64,000 nucleotides of DNA from Flavobacterium granuli. GTDB lineage: Bacteria > Bacteroidota > Bacteroidia > Flavobacteriales > Flavobacteriaceae. This document shows, piece by piece, positions 50,683-59,087 of this stretch. A program made the translations under genes and the position numbers. The stretch lies in assembly GCF_900129705.1 (NCBI RefSeq), contig NZ_FQWO01000004.1, positions 124,001-188,000 on the forward strand. Reading direction: 5' to 3'. Below the pieces are notes generated by a model. It was not told the origin of the DNA. It was given only the letters and a program-made list of their open reading frames with translations, and made no database searches. Numbering within the stretch: position 1 is the stretch's first letter; the number at the start of each line of letters is the position of its first letter.

Positions 50683-50904
50683 CTGTAGTTTTTTTATTTA
50701 AAGATTGAACGATTCAATAAATTAAACCGACTGCAAAAATACTATTTTTTTATAATTTATGGCAAGGAGTTTTAGGAGCATTCAGCAAGTACTTTTAATC
50801 AGCTTTTCTCCTGCTGTACGTTGCAATCTTCGCAGCCGAACCCCGGCTGTAAAGGATTTTTACTTCCATCAGGGCTAAAGAGAAGCTTTAGTTTCTGTAA
50901 TGCA
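50683..50904. other. Intergenic region upstream of fabD with a candidate extragenic repeat
   Basis: The segment at about 50805-50880 is GC-richer than its surroundings. It has a small hairpin CAGCC/GGCTG (50833-50849) and the 14-mer GCTGTACGTTGCAA (50813-50826), which recurs with one change at 49776-49789. No gene is seen. Confidence 0.45.
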
Positions 50905-50947
50905 CAAAAAAACAGCCTTATTTTTCAAATGAAGAATAAGGCTGTTG
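50905..50947 (-). terminator. Terminator of the YceI gene
   Basis: A 12-bp stem AACAGCCTTATT / AATAAGGCTGTT with a 12-nt loop and T-run, 26 nt after the stop. Confidence 0.88.
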
Positions 50948-50972
50948 CAATCTTAGGAATTTGTTTTTGGAA

Positions 50973-51503
50973 TTACAATTTTACTAATTGCAATTCAATA
51001 TGTAAACGCACTTCTTCACTTACTAAAACTCCGCCAGTTTCCAGAGCAGAATTCCAGTTTAGTCCCCAATCTTTACGGTTGATTTTGCCTGAAATGTTCA
51101 AGCCTGCTTTAGTGTTTCCCCAAGGATCTTTCATCAATCCACTAAATTCAACAGGGAATTGAACAGATTTTGTTATGCCTCTCAAGCTTAAATCTCCTGT
51201 CAAAGTATAATTATGCTCATCTGTTTTAGAAAAAGAGGAGGATTTAAAAGTAAGTTTAGGATAATTATCAGCGTCAAAAAAGTCAGCACTTTTCAAGTGG
51301 GTATCTCTGTCGGCATTATGAGTATTAATAGAATTAATATCAGCCGAAAATTCCATTTTTGCATTTTCGAAGTTATCGTCTTCGGTTGTAATTGTTGCGT
51401 CATAATTTTCAAATTTGCCTGAAACGTTAGTGAACATCATGTGTTTTATTTTAAAACCAATTTCTGAATGTGTTGGGTCAATTGCCCATTTTGTAGTTGC
51501 CAT
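50973..51503 (-). CDS. YceI family lipocalin-like protein
   Basis: 176 residues: TKWAIDPTHSEIGFKIKHMMFTNVSGKFENYDATI at the start is the YceI signature (D-x-x-HS-x-x-F-x-x-xH). It forms an extended barrel that holds a polyisoprenoid or amphiphile. It has no signal peptide, so a cytosolic location is likely here. It is last in a gene run pirin - GNAT - 4Fe4S - YceI, all on the minus strand with short gaps, suggesting a joint stress or redox role. Confidence 0.9.
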   Translation of the reverse strand: MATTKWAIDPTHSEIGFKIKHMMFTNVSGKFENYDATITTEDDNFENAKMEFSADINSINTHNADRDTHLKSADFFDADNYPKLTFKSSSFSKTDEHNYTLTGDLSLRGITKSVQFPVEFSGLMKDPWGNTKAGLNISGKINRKDWGLNWNSALETGGVLVSEEVRLHIELQLVKL

Positions 51504-51513
51504 AATAGTTGTC

Positions 51514-51741
51514 TTATTTTTTGTTGTTATAATAGCTTAATGCTCCTGATGGGCATTTTTGTACCGCATCAATAATTTTTTCGCTGGAAGATCCTTCAAT
51601 CTTAATCCATGGTTTTTCTTTAGGTTGAAAAACTTCCGGATTATTTCGTACACAGTTAGCTGAGTGAATGCATTTGCCAGATTGCCATACTATGGTTACT
51701 TCGCCGTTAGTGTATTCTTTTTTGATATTATTCGGATCCAT
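51514..51741 (-). CDS. Small divergent 4Fe-4S mono-cluster protein
   Basis: 75 residues from the Met at 51741 (DPNNIKKEYTNGEVTIVWQSGKCIHSANCVRNNPEVF). Cysteines at KCIHSANC and VQKCPSGAL match the Fer4_19 family, which resembles YjdI. The start at 51855 would add 38 residues running into the neighbouring gene and is not used. It lies 10 nt before YceI. Confidence 0.88.
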   Translation of the reverse strand: MDPNNIKKEYTNGEVTIVWQSGKCIHSANCVRNNPEVFQPKEKPWIKIEGSSSEKIIDAVQKCPSGALSYYNNKK

Positions 51742-51757
51742 GATTTTAGTTTTTAGT

Positions 51758-52042
51758 TTACAATACGTCTCTAAATTCAGGTGTTTTATCAAAAACACTT
51801 TTGGCAAAAGGACATAAAGGAAGAATTGTAATTCCTTTTTCTCGGGCAAATTCAACTGCCTTTTCTACCATTTTTTTTCCATAACCTTTGCCGTTATTAC
51901 CTGGATTTACTTCGGTGTGGTCAATGATTATTTTGTGTTCACCAGCGAAAACAAAGGTCATTTTAGCTTCTGTTTGATTATTCACCGTGATGTGGAAATA
52001 GCCCTTTTTGTCGTTGTATTCTAGTTCTGGAACTGCATTCAT
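51758..52042 (-). CDS. Small GNAT-type acetyltransferase (YjdJ-like)
   Basis: 94 residues. The A-motif NPGNNGKGYGKKMVEKAVEFAREKG binds acetyl-CoA; the protein ends with CPFAKSVFDKTPEF. This short form often sits next to the YjdI-type 4Fe-4S protein, as here (16 nt apart). Its substrate is unknown. Confidence 0.88.
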   Translation of the reverse strand: MNAVPELEYNDKKGYFHITVNNQTEAKMTFVFAGEHKIIIDHTEVNPGNNGKGYGKKMVEKAVEFAREKGITILPLCPFAKSVFDKTPEFRDVL

Positions 52043-52056
52043 AATCTATTTTTTAA

Positions 52057-52773
52057 TTAATAATGCATTGGAATTTCCATTAATAAAAATTCTGCATCTG
52101 AAGTTGCTTTAATTTCTAAAGAATTGGTGTCCCAAACCCCTAGACCATCTCGAGTTTCTAATTCCTGTCCGTTGATGGATAGATTTCCGGAAAGAACAAA
52201 AATATAAACGCCATTATCTGATTTTTTTAAATCATAAGTAGTTTCGATTCCTTTGTCGAATTTACCCAAATGAAACCAAGCATCTTGATGAATCCAAACT
52301 CCGGCATCTTCCTCATTTGGTGAAAGAATTTGTTGTAATTTGTTTTTTCGATCTTCAGGATCTAAAGAGATCTGTTGGTAACGAGGCGTTACATTTCTTT
52401 TGTTTGGGAAAACCCAAATTTGCAATAATTTTGTTCTTTGATCAGAATTTGGATTAAATTCACTGTGTTTTACCCCAGTTCCGGCACTCATAACTTGAAT
52501 ATCACCGGTTTTGATGGTTTCTGTATTTCCCATGCTGTCTTTATGGGCTAAATCGCCTTCAAGAGGAATGGTGATGATTTCCATGTTGTCATGGGGGTGT
52601 GTTCCAAAGCCCATTCCGCCTGCAATGGTGTCATCATTCAACACACGAAGTGCTCCAAATTGAACTCGGTCTGGATTGTACCAACTTGCAAAACTAAAAC
52701 TGTGATAAGCGTTTAGCCAACCATGATCGGCATGTCCTCTTGTATCTGCTTTATGTAAAACGGTATTTTTCAT
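52057..52773 (-). CDS. Pirin family protein
   Basis: 238 residues. The N-terminal cupin has metal-binding residues in GFGTHPHDNMEIITIPLEGDLAHKDSMGN and the H of GTGVKHSEFN; the C-terminal cupin is degenerate. Pirins such as YhhW can act as quercetin dioxygenases or redox sensors. It lies 14 nt before the GNAT gene and 123 nt after the Crp/Fnr gene. Role likely stress-related, inferred. Confidence 0.93.
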   Translation of the reverse strand: MKNTVLHKADTRGHADHGWLNAYHSFSFASWYNPDRVQFGALRVLNDDTIAGGMGFGTHPHDNMEIITIPLEGDLAHKDSMGNTETIKTGDIQVMSAGTGVKHSEFNPNSDQRTKLLQIWVFPNKRNVTPRYQQISLDPEDRKNKLQQILSPNEEDAGVWIHQDAWFHLGKFDKGIETTYDLKKSDNGVYIFVLSGNLSINGQELETRDGLGVWDTNSLEIKATSDAEFLLMEIPMHY

Positions 52774-52896
52774 AATGTATAAATTTAGTGATTATTATAA
52801 TACAAATTTACAACCATTGAAAGGAGTAGGCTCTTAATGTAGATTAAGAAAAGTAGTATTGCGTTTTTAAGACTCTAAATTGCGACTGAATACGAC

Positions 52897-53475
52897 TTAT
52901 TGATTTCTCAGTAATCTGCTTTTCATCTTACTGAAAAATTCTGGTGTTACACCTATATAAGAAGCGATCTGTTTTTGAGGAATTTTTTGGGTTAAAGTGG
53001 GGTATTTTTCACAAAATTTTTCAAAGCGTTCTTCGGCCGATAAGCTTAAACTGTCCATTAGTCTTTGCTGATTTGCCACCAGAGAGTTTTCGGTCAGAAT
53101 TCTAAAAAAACGTTCGAGTTTTGGTATTTCGGTATAAAGCTGTTCTTGGTTTTCTTTTGACAGTAATACGACTTCGGCATCTTCCAGTACTTCAATAAAA
53201 AGATTGCCGGGTTTTTGTGAAATTAAACTATACATGTCGCTAATCCACCAGCCATCGCAAGCAAAGCTCAGTACGTGCTCTACAATATTATCATTGATGT
53301 TGAAACTTCTAAGTGTTCCTGAATTTACAAAATAAGAATGTTTGCAAACTTGGCCGGAATTCAACAAAATGGTTTTGGCTTTAAAATGATGAACTTCAGT
53401 TTTGGACAAAAATAGTTGCTGCTCTTCCGGACTAAGCGAGATGTGTTTGTTAATATTGAGTAGGATGGGGGACAC
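52897..53475 (-). CDS. Crp/Fnr family transcriptional regulator
   Basis: 192 residues. N-terminal cyclic-nucleotide-like beta roll (about 20-115) without Fnr cysteines (no 4Fe-4S cluster), and C-terminal HTH (KIPQKQIASYIGVTPEFFSKMKSRLL). It precedes the pirin - GNAT - 4Fe4S - YceI run on the same strand and may regulate it. Ligand unknown. The DUF6370 gene ends 5 nt before its start. Confidence 0.9.
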   Translation of the reverse strand: MSPILLNINKHISLSPEEQQLFLSKTEVHHFKAKTILLNSGQVCKHSYFVNSGTLRSFNINDNIVEHVLSFACDGWWISDMYSLISQKPGNLFIEVLEDAEVVLLSKENQEQLYTEIPKLERFFRILTENSLVANQQRLMDSLSLSAEERFEKFCEKYPTLTQKIPQKQIASYIGVTPEFFSKMKSRLLRNQ

Positions 53476-53480
53476 TATTT

Positions 53481-53810
53481 TTATTGTTTTTTCTTTTCCT
53501 TGGGAATTACTTTAAAATGGCTAACCACAAAGCGATTGTTTTTTATTTCGCCAATAACTTCTGCTTTTTTGACAACGGCACAAAAACCATCATCGGCATG
53601 GGCATCACCGTGGGCATCAATCGAAGTTCCGTCTACAAAATAATTTTTTCCGTCAATGCGCACTGCTAAATCACAGCCGTGCCCTTCCATTTTAAACTGG
53701 CATTGTCCGCAGGCTGCATCTAGAATCTGTGTTTTTGGCTTTTCTTTTTTATTTTGGGCAGTGGCTACTAATACTGAGAACAGGAATATAGAAGTTAGAA
53801 ATTTTTTCAT
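53481..53810 (-). CDS. DUF6370 exported protein
   Basis: 109 residues. Signal peptide KKFLTSIFLFSVLVATA-Q, then the DUF6370 pattern ACGQCQFKMEGHGCDLAVRIDGKNYFVDGTSIDAHGDAHADDGFC, with four Cys and several His that could bind a metal or form disulfides. Basic tail (IPKEKKKQ). Function unknown. It ends 5 nt before the Crp/Fnr gene, so the two are likely co-transcribed. Confidence 0.88.
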   Translation of the reverse strand: MKKFLTSIFLFSVLVATAQNKKEKPKTQILDAACGQCQFKMEGHGCDLAVRIDGKNYFVDGTSIDAHGDAHADDGFCAVVKKAEVIGEIKNNRFVVSHFKVIPKEKKKQ

Positions 53811-53868
53811 TTCATTTCAAATTTATTCCTGCCAATATAGTTATTTTTTGGATTGCAATTTCAAATTT

Positions 53869-54231
53869 TTACATCGAATAATTTTTGAACATATAAATCC
53901 ATAATAATCGCGAGAGTCTAATGTTAAAGGAGGCCATTGCGATAATAACTACACCTATAATAGGAATGAGTCTTAAATCGAAAGCTTTGTCAAAAAAGAA
54001 TTGGGCAATGACATAAGTGGCAATACTTTCGGCTACGGTCAGGCCATAACTAACATACATGGCTCCAAAGAAAAAACCAGGTTCTTTTTCGAATTTGTAC
54101 TGGCAATGAGAACAATGGGAGTTCATTTTTGGAAATCCAAATTTAAAAAAGATGCTTTTTTCTTTAAAAATTTTGCCTTGATGACAATGAGGGCAGTCAT
54201 TGTTGAGGATGTGAGCAATTGTGCTTGACAT
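53869..54231 (-). CDS. DUF983 membrane protein with zinc-ribbon motif
   Basis: 120 residues from the Met at 54231. Two Cys pairs, CPHCHQG and CSHCQYK (about 12-42), form a zinc ribbon; two membrane helices follow (GLTVAESIATYVIAQFFF, LIPIIGVVIIAMASFN). Typical of DUF983. Function unknown. It is divergent from the AraC gene. Confidence 0.88.
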   Translation of the reverse strand: MSSTIAHILNNDCPHCHQGKIFKEKSIFFKFGFPKMNSHCSHCQYKFEKEPGFFFGAMYVSYGLTVAESIATYVIAQFFFDKAFDLRLIPIIGVVIIAMASFNIRLSRLLWIYMFKNYSM

Positions 54232-54323
54232 TTTTGTTGTTTTTTTCAAAGGTATTTATAAGCTATGTTTCAGATGTTTTCTATATTCGCTTATTATAGC
54301 ACAATAAAGACATTTTCAAGCTT

Positions 54324-55184
54324 GTGAAAAAGTATCCTATTTACAATATTCAGCGGTTTAACTGTAATTCAGTTAATGGCGATTTGTATGTCAATACGTT
54401 CAAAAACCATTTGATAGATCATAGTTTTGTCGAGGAGCCTCATAGGCATAGTTTTTATGTTTTAACCTTTTTTACTAAGGGTTCCGGTTTTCATGAAATT
54501 GATTTTGATACTTATAAGGTTCAACCGGGAAGCGTTTTCGTGATGCAACCCGGACAGATGCATCATTGGAATTTGTCCGATGATGTGGAGGGATTTGTTA
54601 TTTTCTATTCTCAGGAAGTGTATAATCTTTATTTTGGACAAAAAGGAATCGAAGATTATTCTTTCTATCATTCGATTAATAGTGTTCCCGAAATTATTTT
54701 TGATCATGCTGAATCAAAAGCTTTGTTGCCTTATTTTAATAGTTTGATTGTTGAAAACCAAGGAAACAAAGCATTAAAGCAAGATAAAATAATGAATTTG
54801 CTAGATATCATTCATATTGAAATTGCTCGAAAATATAGTGAAACCTATGTATATGAAAAGCATTCTTATAATGTGAAAATCAGTGAATTTGAGAAGCTTT
54901 TGGAGAAAAACTTCAGAGAACAAAAAGCAGCATCTTTCTATGCTTCACAACTCAATATTACCTTAAAGCATTTGAATCGAATATGTAATGAGATCCTGAA
55001 AAAAACAACTACAGATGTTATTACCGATAGAATTATTCTGGAGGCTAAGCGGATGTTGATGGACAAGAAAATGACCGTCAATGAAATTGCTACAGCATTG
55101 GGATATGATGATTATTCCTATTTTTCCAGATTTTTCAAAAAAAACACTACTGTCACTCCCACAGATTTTAGGGTTTCTAAATGA
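54324..55184 (+). CDS. AraC family transcriptional regulator (cupin - HTH)
   Basis: 286 residues starting at GTG (54324). An N-terminal cupin-type sensing domain (HRHSFYVLTFFTKGSGFHEIDFDTYKVQPGSVFVMQPGQMHHW) precedes the double HTH (about 185-286: FLYASQLNITLKHLNRICNEIL... and MTVNEIATALGYDDYSYFSRFFKKNTTVTPTDF). It is cytosolic. Its divergent neighbour DUF983 is the nearest potential target. Effector unknown. Confidence 0.9.
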   Translation: MKKYPIYNIQRFNCNSVNGDLYVNTFKNHLIDHSFVEEPHRHSFYVLTFFTKGSGFHEIDFDTYKVQPGSVFVMQPGQMHHWNLSDDVEGFVIFYSQEVYNLYFGQKGIEDYSFYHSINSVPEIIFDHAESKALLPYFNSLIVENQGNKALKQDKIMNLLDIIHIEIARKYSETYVYEKHSYNVKISEFEKLLEKNFREQKAASFYASQLNITLKHLNRICNEILKKTTTDVITDRIILEAKRMLMDKKMTVNEIATALGYDDYSYFSRFFKKNTTVTPTDFRVSK

Positions 55185-55187
55185 AAT

Positions 55188-56348
55188 TTATGAGTGTACA
55201 GAGATTAAATCGGCTGCTTTTTTAGCTCGTTCCACAATTTCTTCGATTGGAGTTTTTAAGCTGTCATAGGTCAAAGCGACTCCCATTCTTCTATAAGGTC
55301 TTGAGGTAGGTTTGCCGAAAAGTCTGAAATCAGTTTTGGGTAAACTAGCAATTTTTTCAATTCCGCTAAAGCTTGGATTATTTGAGTTTTCTGCAGCTAA
55401 AATTACGGCACTCGCTCCTGCTTTTTCTAAGGTGATTTCGTAAATAGGTAAGCTTAAAATAGCGCGTAAATGCAGTTCAAATTCGTTGAAATTTTGTGTG
55501 CCTGCCAAAGTTACCATTCCGGTATCGTGAGGTCTTGGAGAGAGTTCCGAGAAATAAACACCGTCATCGGCCAGGAAAAATTCGACTCCAAAAAGTCCTG
55601 CACCTCCTAAAGCTTCGGTTACTTTTTCTGCCATGTCCTGTGCTTCGTATAAGTCTTTGTCTGAAATTCTAGCGGGTTGCCAGCTTTCTTGGTAGTCACC
55701 TCGTTCCTGACGATGACCTATCGGGGCACAAAAAAGTGTCGGATTATTATTTTGGGTAACGGTCAATAAAGTGATTTCGGAATTGAATTTCACAAATGCT
55801 TCTACGATTACTTCCACGACATCACCTCGGGAGCCTTCTACCGCATAGTTCCATGCTTTTTGAATGTCTGCTTCGGTTTTTATGGTAGACTGTCCTTTGC
55901 CTGAAGATGACATTAAAGGTTTTACTACACAAGGCATGCCCACCGCTTCGACTCCTTTTTGTAATTCTTCGGCAGTAGTAGCGTAGCGATAATTGGCGGT
56001 TTTTAAACCTAATTCTTTGGAAGCCAAATCGCGAATGGCTTTGCGATTCATAGTGAAGTTGGCTGCTTTCGCAGAGGGAACAACCGTTATGCCTTGTTTT
56101 TCGTAATTGTAAAAACGTTCGGTGCGAATGGCTTCTATTTCTGGAACGATAAAATCTGGATTGTGATTGGCTACAATGCGATCCAAAGCGTCACCATCAA
56201 GCATGTTGATGACTTCAAAACCATGAGCCACTTGCATGGCAGGCGCATTTTCATAGCTATCAACAGCAATAACGGTTTGACCGATGCGTTGCGCCGCAAT
56301 TACAAATTCCTTTCCTAATTCGCCTGAACCTAGCAATAGTATTTTCAT
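55188..56348 (-). CDS. purT: Formate-dependent phosphoribosylglycinamide formyltransferase
   Basis: 386 residues with the ATP-grasp fold. [20 protein letters not shown] at the start, [22 protein letters not shown] and [15 protein letters not shown] are characteristic of PurT. It uses formate and ATP in step 3 of purine synthesis. The stop lies 4 nt from that of the AraC gene. The length matches E. coli PurT. Confidence 0.96.
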   Translation of the reverse strand: MKILLLGSGELGKEFVIAAQRIGQTVIAVDSYENAPAMQVAHGFEVINMLDGDALDRIVANHNPDFIVPEIEAIRTERFYNYEKQGITVVPSAKAANFTMNRKAIRDLASKELGLKTANYRYATTAEELQKGVEAVGMPCVVKPLMSSSGKGQSTIKTEADIQKAWNYAVEGSRGDVVEVIVEAFVKFNSEITLLTVTQNNNPTLFCAPIGHRQERGDYQESWQPARISDKDLYEAQDMAEKVTEALGGAGLFGVEFFLADDGVYFSELSPRPHDTGMVTLAGTQNFNEFELHLRAILSLPIYEITLEKAGASAVILAAENSNNPSFSGIEKIASLPKTDFRLFGKPTSRPYRRMGVALTYDSLKTPIEEIVERAKKAADLISVHS

Positions 56349-56635
56349 TTCTTGAAATCTAATTTGAGATGTAAAAATACTGAATTGCTTTTTTTATGAC
56401 CGTCAATTTGCTGATTATTTTGTGTTCTATATTATGTTTTGATGAGCGAGGATTTTAGGGAGTATTTTCGTCTTGTTAATTTTACTCGCGTGAAGGATAG
56501 TAGCGGCATCCTTTTATGAAGCGTAGCGGAATAAAAGATAGAGCGAATAGCCTGACCCGCTTTTTTTGGCGGGGCACGCCCAAAAAAAATGCCCCAAGTT
56601 TCCTTGAGGCAAAGTTGTATAGAATACGTTTTTGG
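56349..56635. other. Intergenic region between purT and aminotransferase, with candidate extragenic repeat
   Basis: 287 nt without a gene. At about 56490-56580 it has ATCTTTTAT-type arms that pair across AAGCGTAGCGGAAT, then GACCCGC and GGCGGGGC separated by a T-run (stem CCCGC/GCGGG). The GC-rich parts differ from surrounding DNA. I recall similar sequences as common extragenic elements in this genus but cannot verify it here. Confidence 0.4.
56582..56611 (-). terminator. Terminator of the aminotransferase gene
   Basis: TGCC-TCAAG / CTTGG-GGCA stem with GAAA loop and T8 on the minus strand. Confidence 0.88.
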
Positions 56636-57823
56636 CTAGAATGCCAAAGCGTCTTTGATTCTTTTTAAAGCTTCTTTTAAGATTTCGTCGCTTGTCGCGT
56701 ATGAAAAACGGATACAATCTGGATTTCCAAAAGCGTCACCTGTAACTGTTGCAACATTAGCTTCGGCCAAAAGGTACATTGATAAATCCATCGCATTTTT
56801 GATTTCGATTCCTTTTAATGTTTTTCCGAAGAAGGAAGAAACATCAGGGAATACATAAAAAGCACCTTCTGGAACGTTGATTTTTACTCCTGGAATTTCT
56901 TTCAATAAGCCAACTACTAAATCTCTACGGCTATGGAAAGCGTCTACCATATGTTTTAAAACACTAGGATCGGCGTCTACGGCAGTGATTGTAGCGCGTT
57001 GTGCAATACTGTTAGCGCCGCTGGTTACCTGTCCTTGGATTTTAGTACAGGCTTTTGCGATAAATTCTGGTGCACCAATATAACCAATACGATATCCTGT
57101 CATAGCAAAAGCTTTGGCAACTCCGTTTACAGTGATGGTTTTCTCCAGCATTCCCGGGATTGAAGCGATACTGCAAAAAGTCCCTGAAAAATTAATATGT
57201 TCGTATATTTCGTCAGCCACAACATAAATATTTGGATATTTTTCCAATACTTTAGCTAAGGCGGTTAATTCTTCTCTGCTGTATACGGAACCACTTGGGT
57301 TACAAGGAGAGCTAAACCACATCATTTTAGTTTTTGGTGTGATAGCAGCTTCCAGTTGTTCAGGTGTGATTTTGAAGTCCGTTTCAACAGAAGTTGGAAC
57401 TTCTACAGGAACTCCACCGGATAATTTTACGATTTCAAAATAAGAAACCCAGTAAGGAGCCGGTAAGATTACTTCGTCACCGTCGTTTAACATTACTTGT
57501 GCAATATTGTATAAAGATTGTTTTGCTCCTGTTGAAACGACAATTTGTGAAGGTTTGTACTCTAAATTATTGTCTCTTTTGAATTTTCTGCAGATTGCTT
57601 CTTTCAATTCTAGATATCCTTCTACCGGAGAATAAGTGCTATAGTTCTCGTCAATTGCTTTCTTTGCTGCTTCTTTGATGAAATCGGGCGTGTTAAAGTC
57701 CGGTTCTCCCAAACTTAAGCTGATGATGTCTTTTCCTTGTGCTTTAAGTTCTCTGGCCAAAGCTGCCATTGCTAACGTCTGTGAAGTAGCCAGATTGTTG
57801 ATTCTGTCTGAAAGTGGATTCAT
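56636..57823 (-). CDS. Class I PLP-dependent aminotransferase (aspartate-type)
   Basis: 395 residues of fold type I. The N-terminal LSLGEPDFNTPDFIKEAAKKAID and YSPVEGYLELKEAI blocks, the SSPCNPSGSVYSREEL loop and the Schiff-base Lys in NGVAKAFAMTGYRIGYIG place it with the thermostable class I aspartate aminotransferases. It transfers amino groups between aspartate, glutamate and 2-oxoacids in the cytosol. It ends at a terminator; a near-perfect 20-bp palindrome separates it from the desaturase gene upstream. Confidence 0.94.
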   Translation of the reverse strand: MNPLSDRINNLATSQTLAMAALARELKAQGKDIISLSLGEPDFNTPDFIKEAAKKAIDENYSTYSPVEGYLELKEAICRKFKRDNNLEYKPSQIVVSTGAKQSLYNIAQVMLNDGDEVILPAPYWVSYFEIVKLSGGVPVEVPTSVETDFKITPEQLEAAITPKTKMMWFSSPCNPSGSVYSREELTALAKVLEKYPNIYVVADEIYEHINFSGTFCSIASIPGMLEKTITVNGVAKAFAMTGYRIGYIGAPEFIAKACTKIQGQVTSGANSIAQRATITAVDADPSVLKHMVDAFHSRRDLVVGLLKEIPGVKINVPEGAFYVFPDVSSFFGKTLKGIEIKNAMDLSMYLLAEANVATVTGDAFGNPDCIRFSYATSDEILKEALKRIKDALAF

Positions 57824-57857
57824 TGTAAAATAGGTTGTAGTTAAATATTTTGTTGAG

Positions 57858-57877
57858 AGCCGTACTGCAGTGCGGCT
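57858..57877. other. 20-bp near-perfect palindrome between desaturase and aminotransferase genes
   Basis: AGCCGTACTGCAGTGCGGCT is a palindrome with a single G-T type change. It is between two genes on the minus strand; no T-run follows on that strand. It may be an attenuator, an operator or a read-through hairpin. Confidence 0.5.
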
Positions 57878-57883
57878 TTATTA

Positions 57884-58978
57884 TTATGTGAGTTCGGGTT
57901 TTGCTCCTAATTCTTTTAAATGCTTGAAATGAGCAATAACGGCACTTCGCATTGTTTTGTATTCATAATACGGTAGGTTGCATTCCTGCGCTGTTTCACG
58001 AACAATTTTGGCAATTTTGCCGTAGTGAATGTGGCTGATGTTCGGGAAAATATGGTGCTCAATTTGATGGTTTAAACCGCCGGTGTACCAGTTTACAATT
58101 TTGTTTTTTGGAGCAAAATTAGTTGTAGTAAATAATTGGTGAATTGCCCAGGTATTGTCCATTTCGCCCAATTCATTAGGAGATGGGTTAGTGGTCTCTT
58201 CTACAACATGCGCCAGTTGGAATACAATGCTCAAGATTAATCCTGCTGTATAATGCATGATAAAGAAACCGATTAAAACTTTCCACCATGTAATCCCTAT
58301 GACTATAGGCAATACGATCCAAATCGTAACATAAATTATTTTTGTTATTATTAATGTAGTCCAAAGTATTTTTGGGCTTTTAGCTTCTCCATAAGATAAT
58401 TTTCTTTTAAGGTAGCTTCTCATCTGCTTAAAATCAGTGGTGATAGCCCAATTAAAAGTCAATAATCCGTATAAGAAAACAGAATAATATTGTTGAAAAC
58501 GATGAAAGCTATGCCATTTTGCGCTTTTGGTAAAACGGATGATTCTTCCTGCATCCAGATCCTCATCATGACCGGGTATATTAGTATAGGTGTGGTGCAA
58601 AACATTATGCTGTACCTGCCAGTTGTATACATTTCCGGCTAATACATAGATGGTTCCCCCCATGAATTTATTTACCCAGCTTTTATTCGAATATGAACCG
58701 TGATTACCATCATGCATTACATTCATTCCTACTCCGGCCATACCAATACCCATAACAATTGTAAGTAAAAGGTGTGCCCAAAACGGCATATCCAGAGTTA
58801 AAATAAGAAAATAAGGAGCAAGAAAAACGGTAAATAGAATAATGGTCTTCAAATGAAGTTTCCAGTTTCCGGTTTTTTGGATGTTATTTTCTTTGAAGTA
58901 GTTGTTAACTCGAGTGTTAAGTGTTCTGAAAAATTTTAAGGGGTCTTGCTTAGCAAATGTTGGAGCAGTATTATTCAT
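57884..58978 (-). CDS. Membrane fatty acid desaturase (front-end type, no cytochrome b5)
   Basis: 364 residues from the Met at 58978, which lies downstream of a -7 box at 58998-59005. Histidine boxes: HDGNHGSY, HNVLHHTYTN and Q-IEHHIFPNISH; the last with Gln in place of the first His is the mark of front-end (delta-5/6-like) desaturases. Four membrane segments. It introduces double bonds into acyl chains, changing membrane fluidity. No fused cytochrome b5. Confidence 0.92.
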   Translation of the reverse strand: MNNTAPTFAKQDPLKFFRTLNTRVNNYFKENNIQKTGNWKLHLKTIILFTVFLAPYFLILTLDMPFWAHLLLTIVMGIGMAGVGMNVMHDGNHGSYSNKSWVNKFMGGTIYVLAGNVYNWQVQHNVLHHTYTNIPGHDEDLDAGRIIRFTKSAKWHSFHRFQQYYSVFLYGLLTFNWAITTDFKQMRSYLKRKLSYGEAKSPKILWTTLIITKIIYVTIWIVLPIVIGITWWKVLIGFFIMHYTAGLILSIVFQLAHVVEETTNPSPNELGEMDNTWAIHQLFTTTNFAPKNKIVNWYTGGLNHQIEHHIFPNISHIHYGKIAKIVRETAQECNLPYYEYKTMRSAVIAHFKHLKELGAKPELT

Positions 58979-58997
58979 ATGAAATTTAAATAGTTCC

Positions 58998-59005
58998 CAA
59001 AGATA
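58998..59005 (-). promoter_or_regulatory. Candidate -7 box (TATCTTTG) for the desaturase
   Basis: TATCTTTG on the minus strand, about 20 nt before the Met at 58978. TTG occurs 15 nt upstream, shorter than usual. Confidence 0.45.
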
Positions 59006-59062
59006 ATTATTATAAATTTTCAATTTGCAAAATTGAGTTAAATATTTTGAAGCTAAAATGAG

Positions 59063-59070
59063 TACTTTTG
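59063..59070 (+). promoter_or_regulatory. Candidate -7 box (TACTTTTG) for rsmG
   Basis: TACTTTTG lies 18 nt before the ATG at 59088 and inside an in-frame extension from 59058, so it supports the later start. Confidence 0.45.
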
Positions 59071-59087
59071 TTAAAAAAAACAGACTA

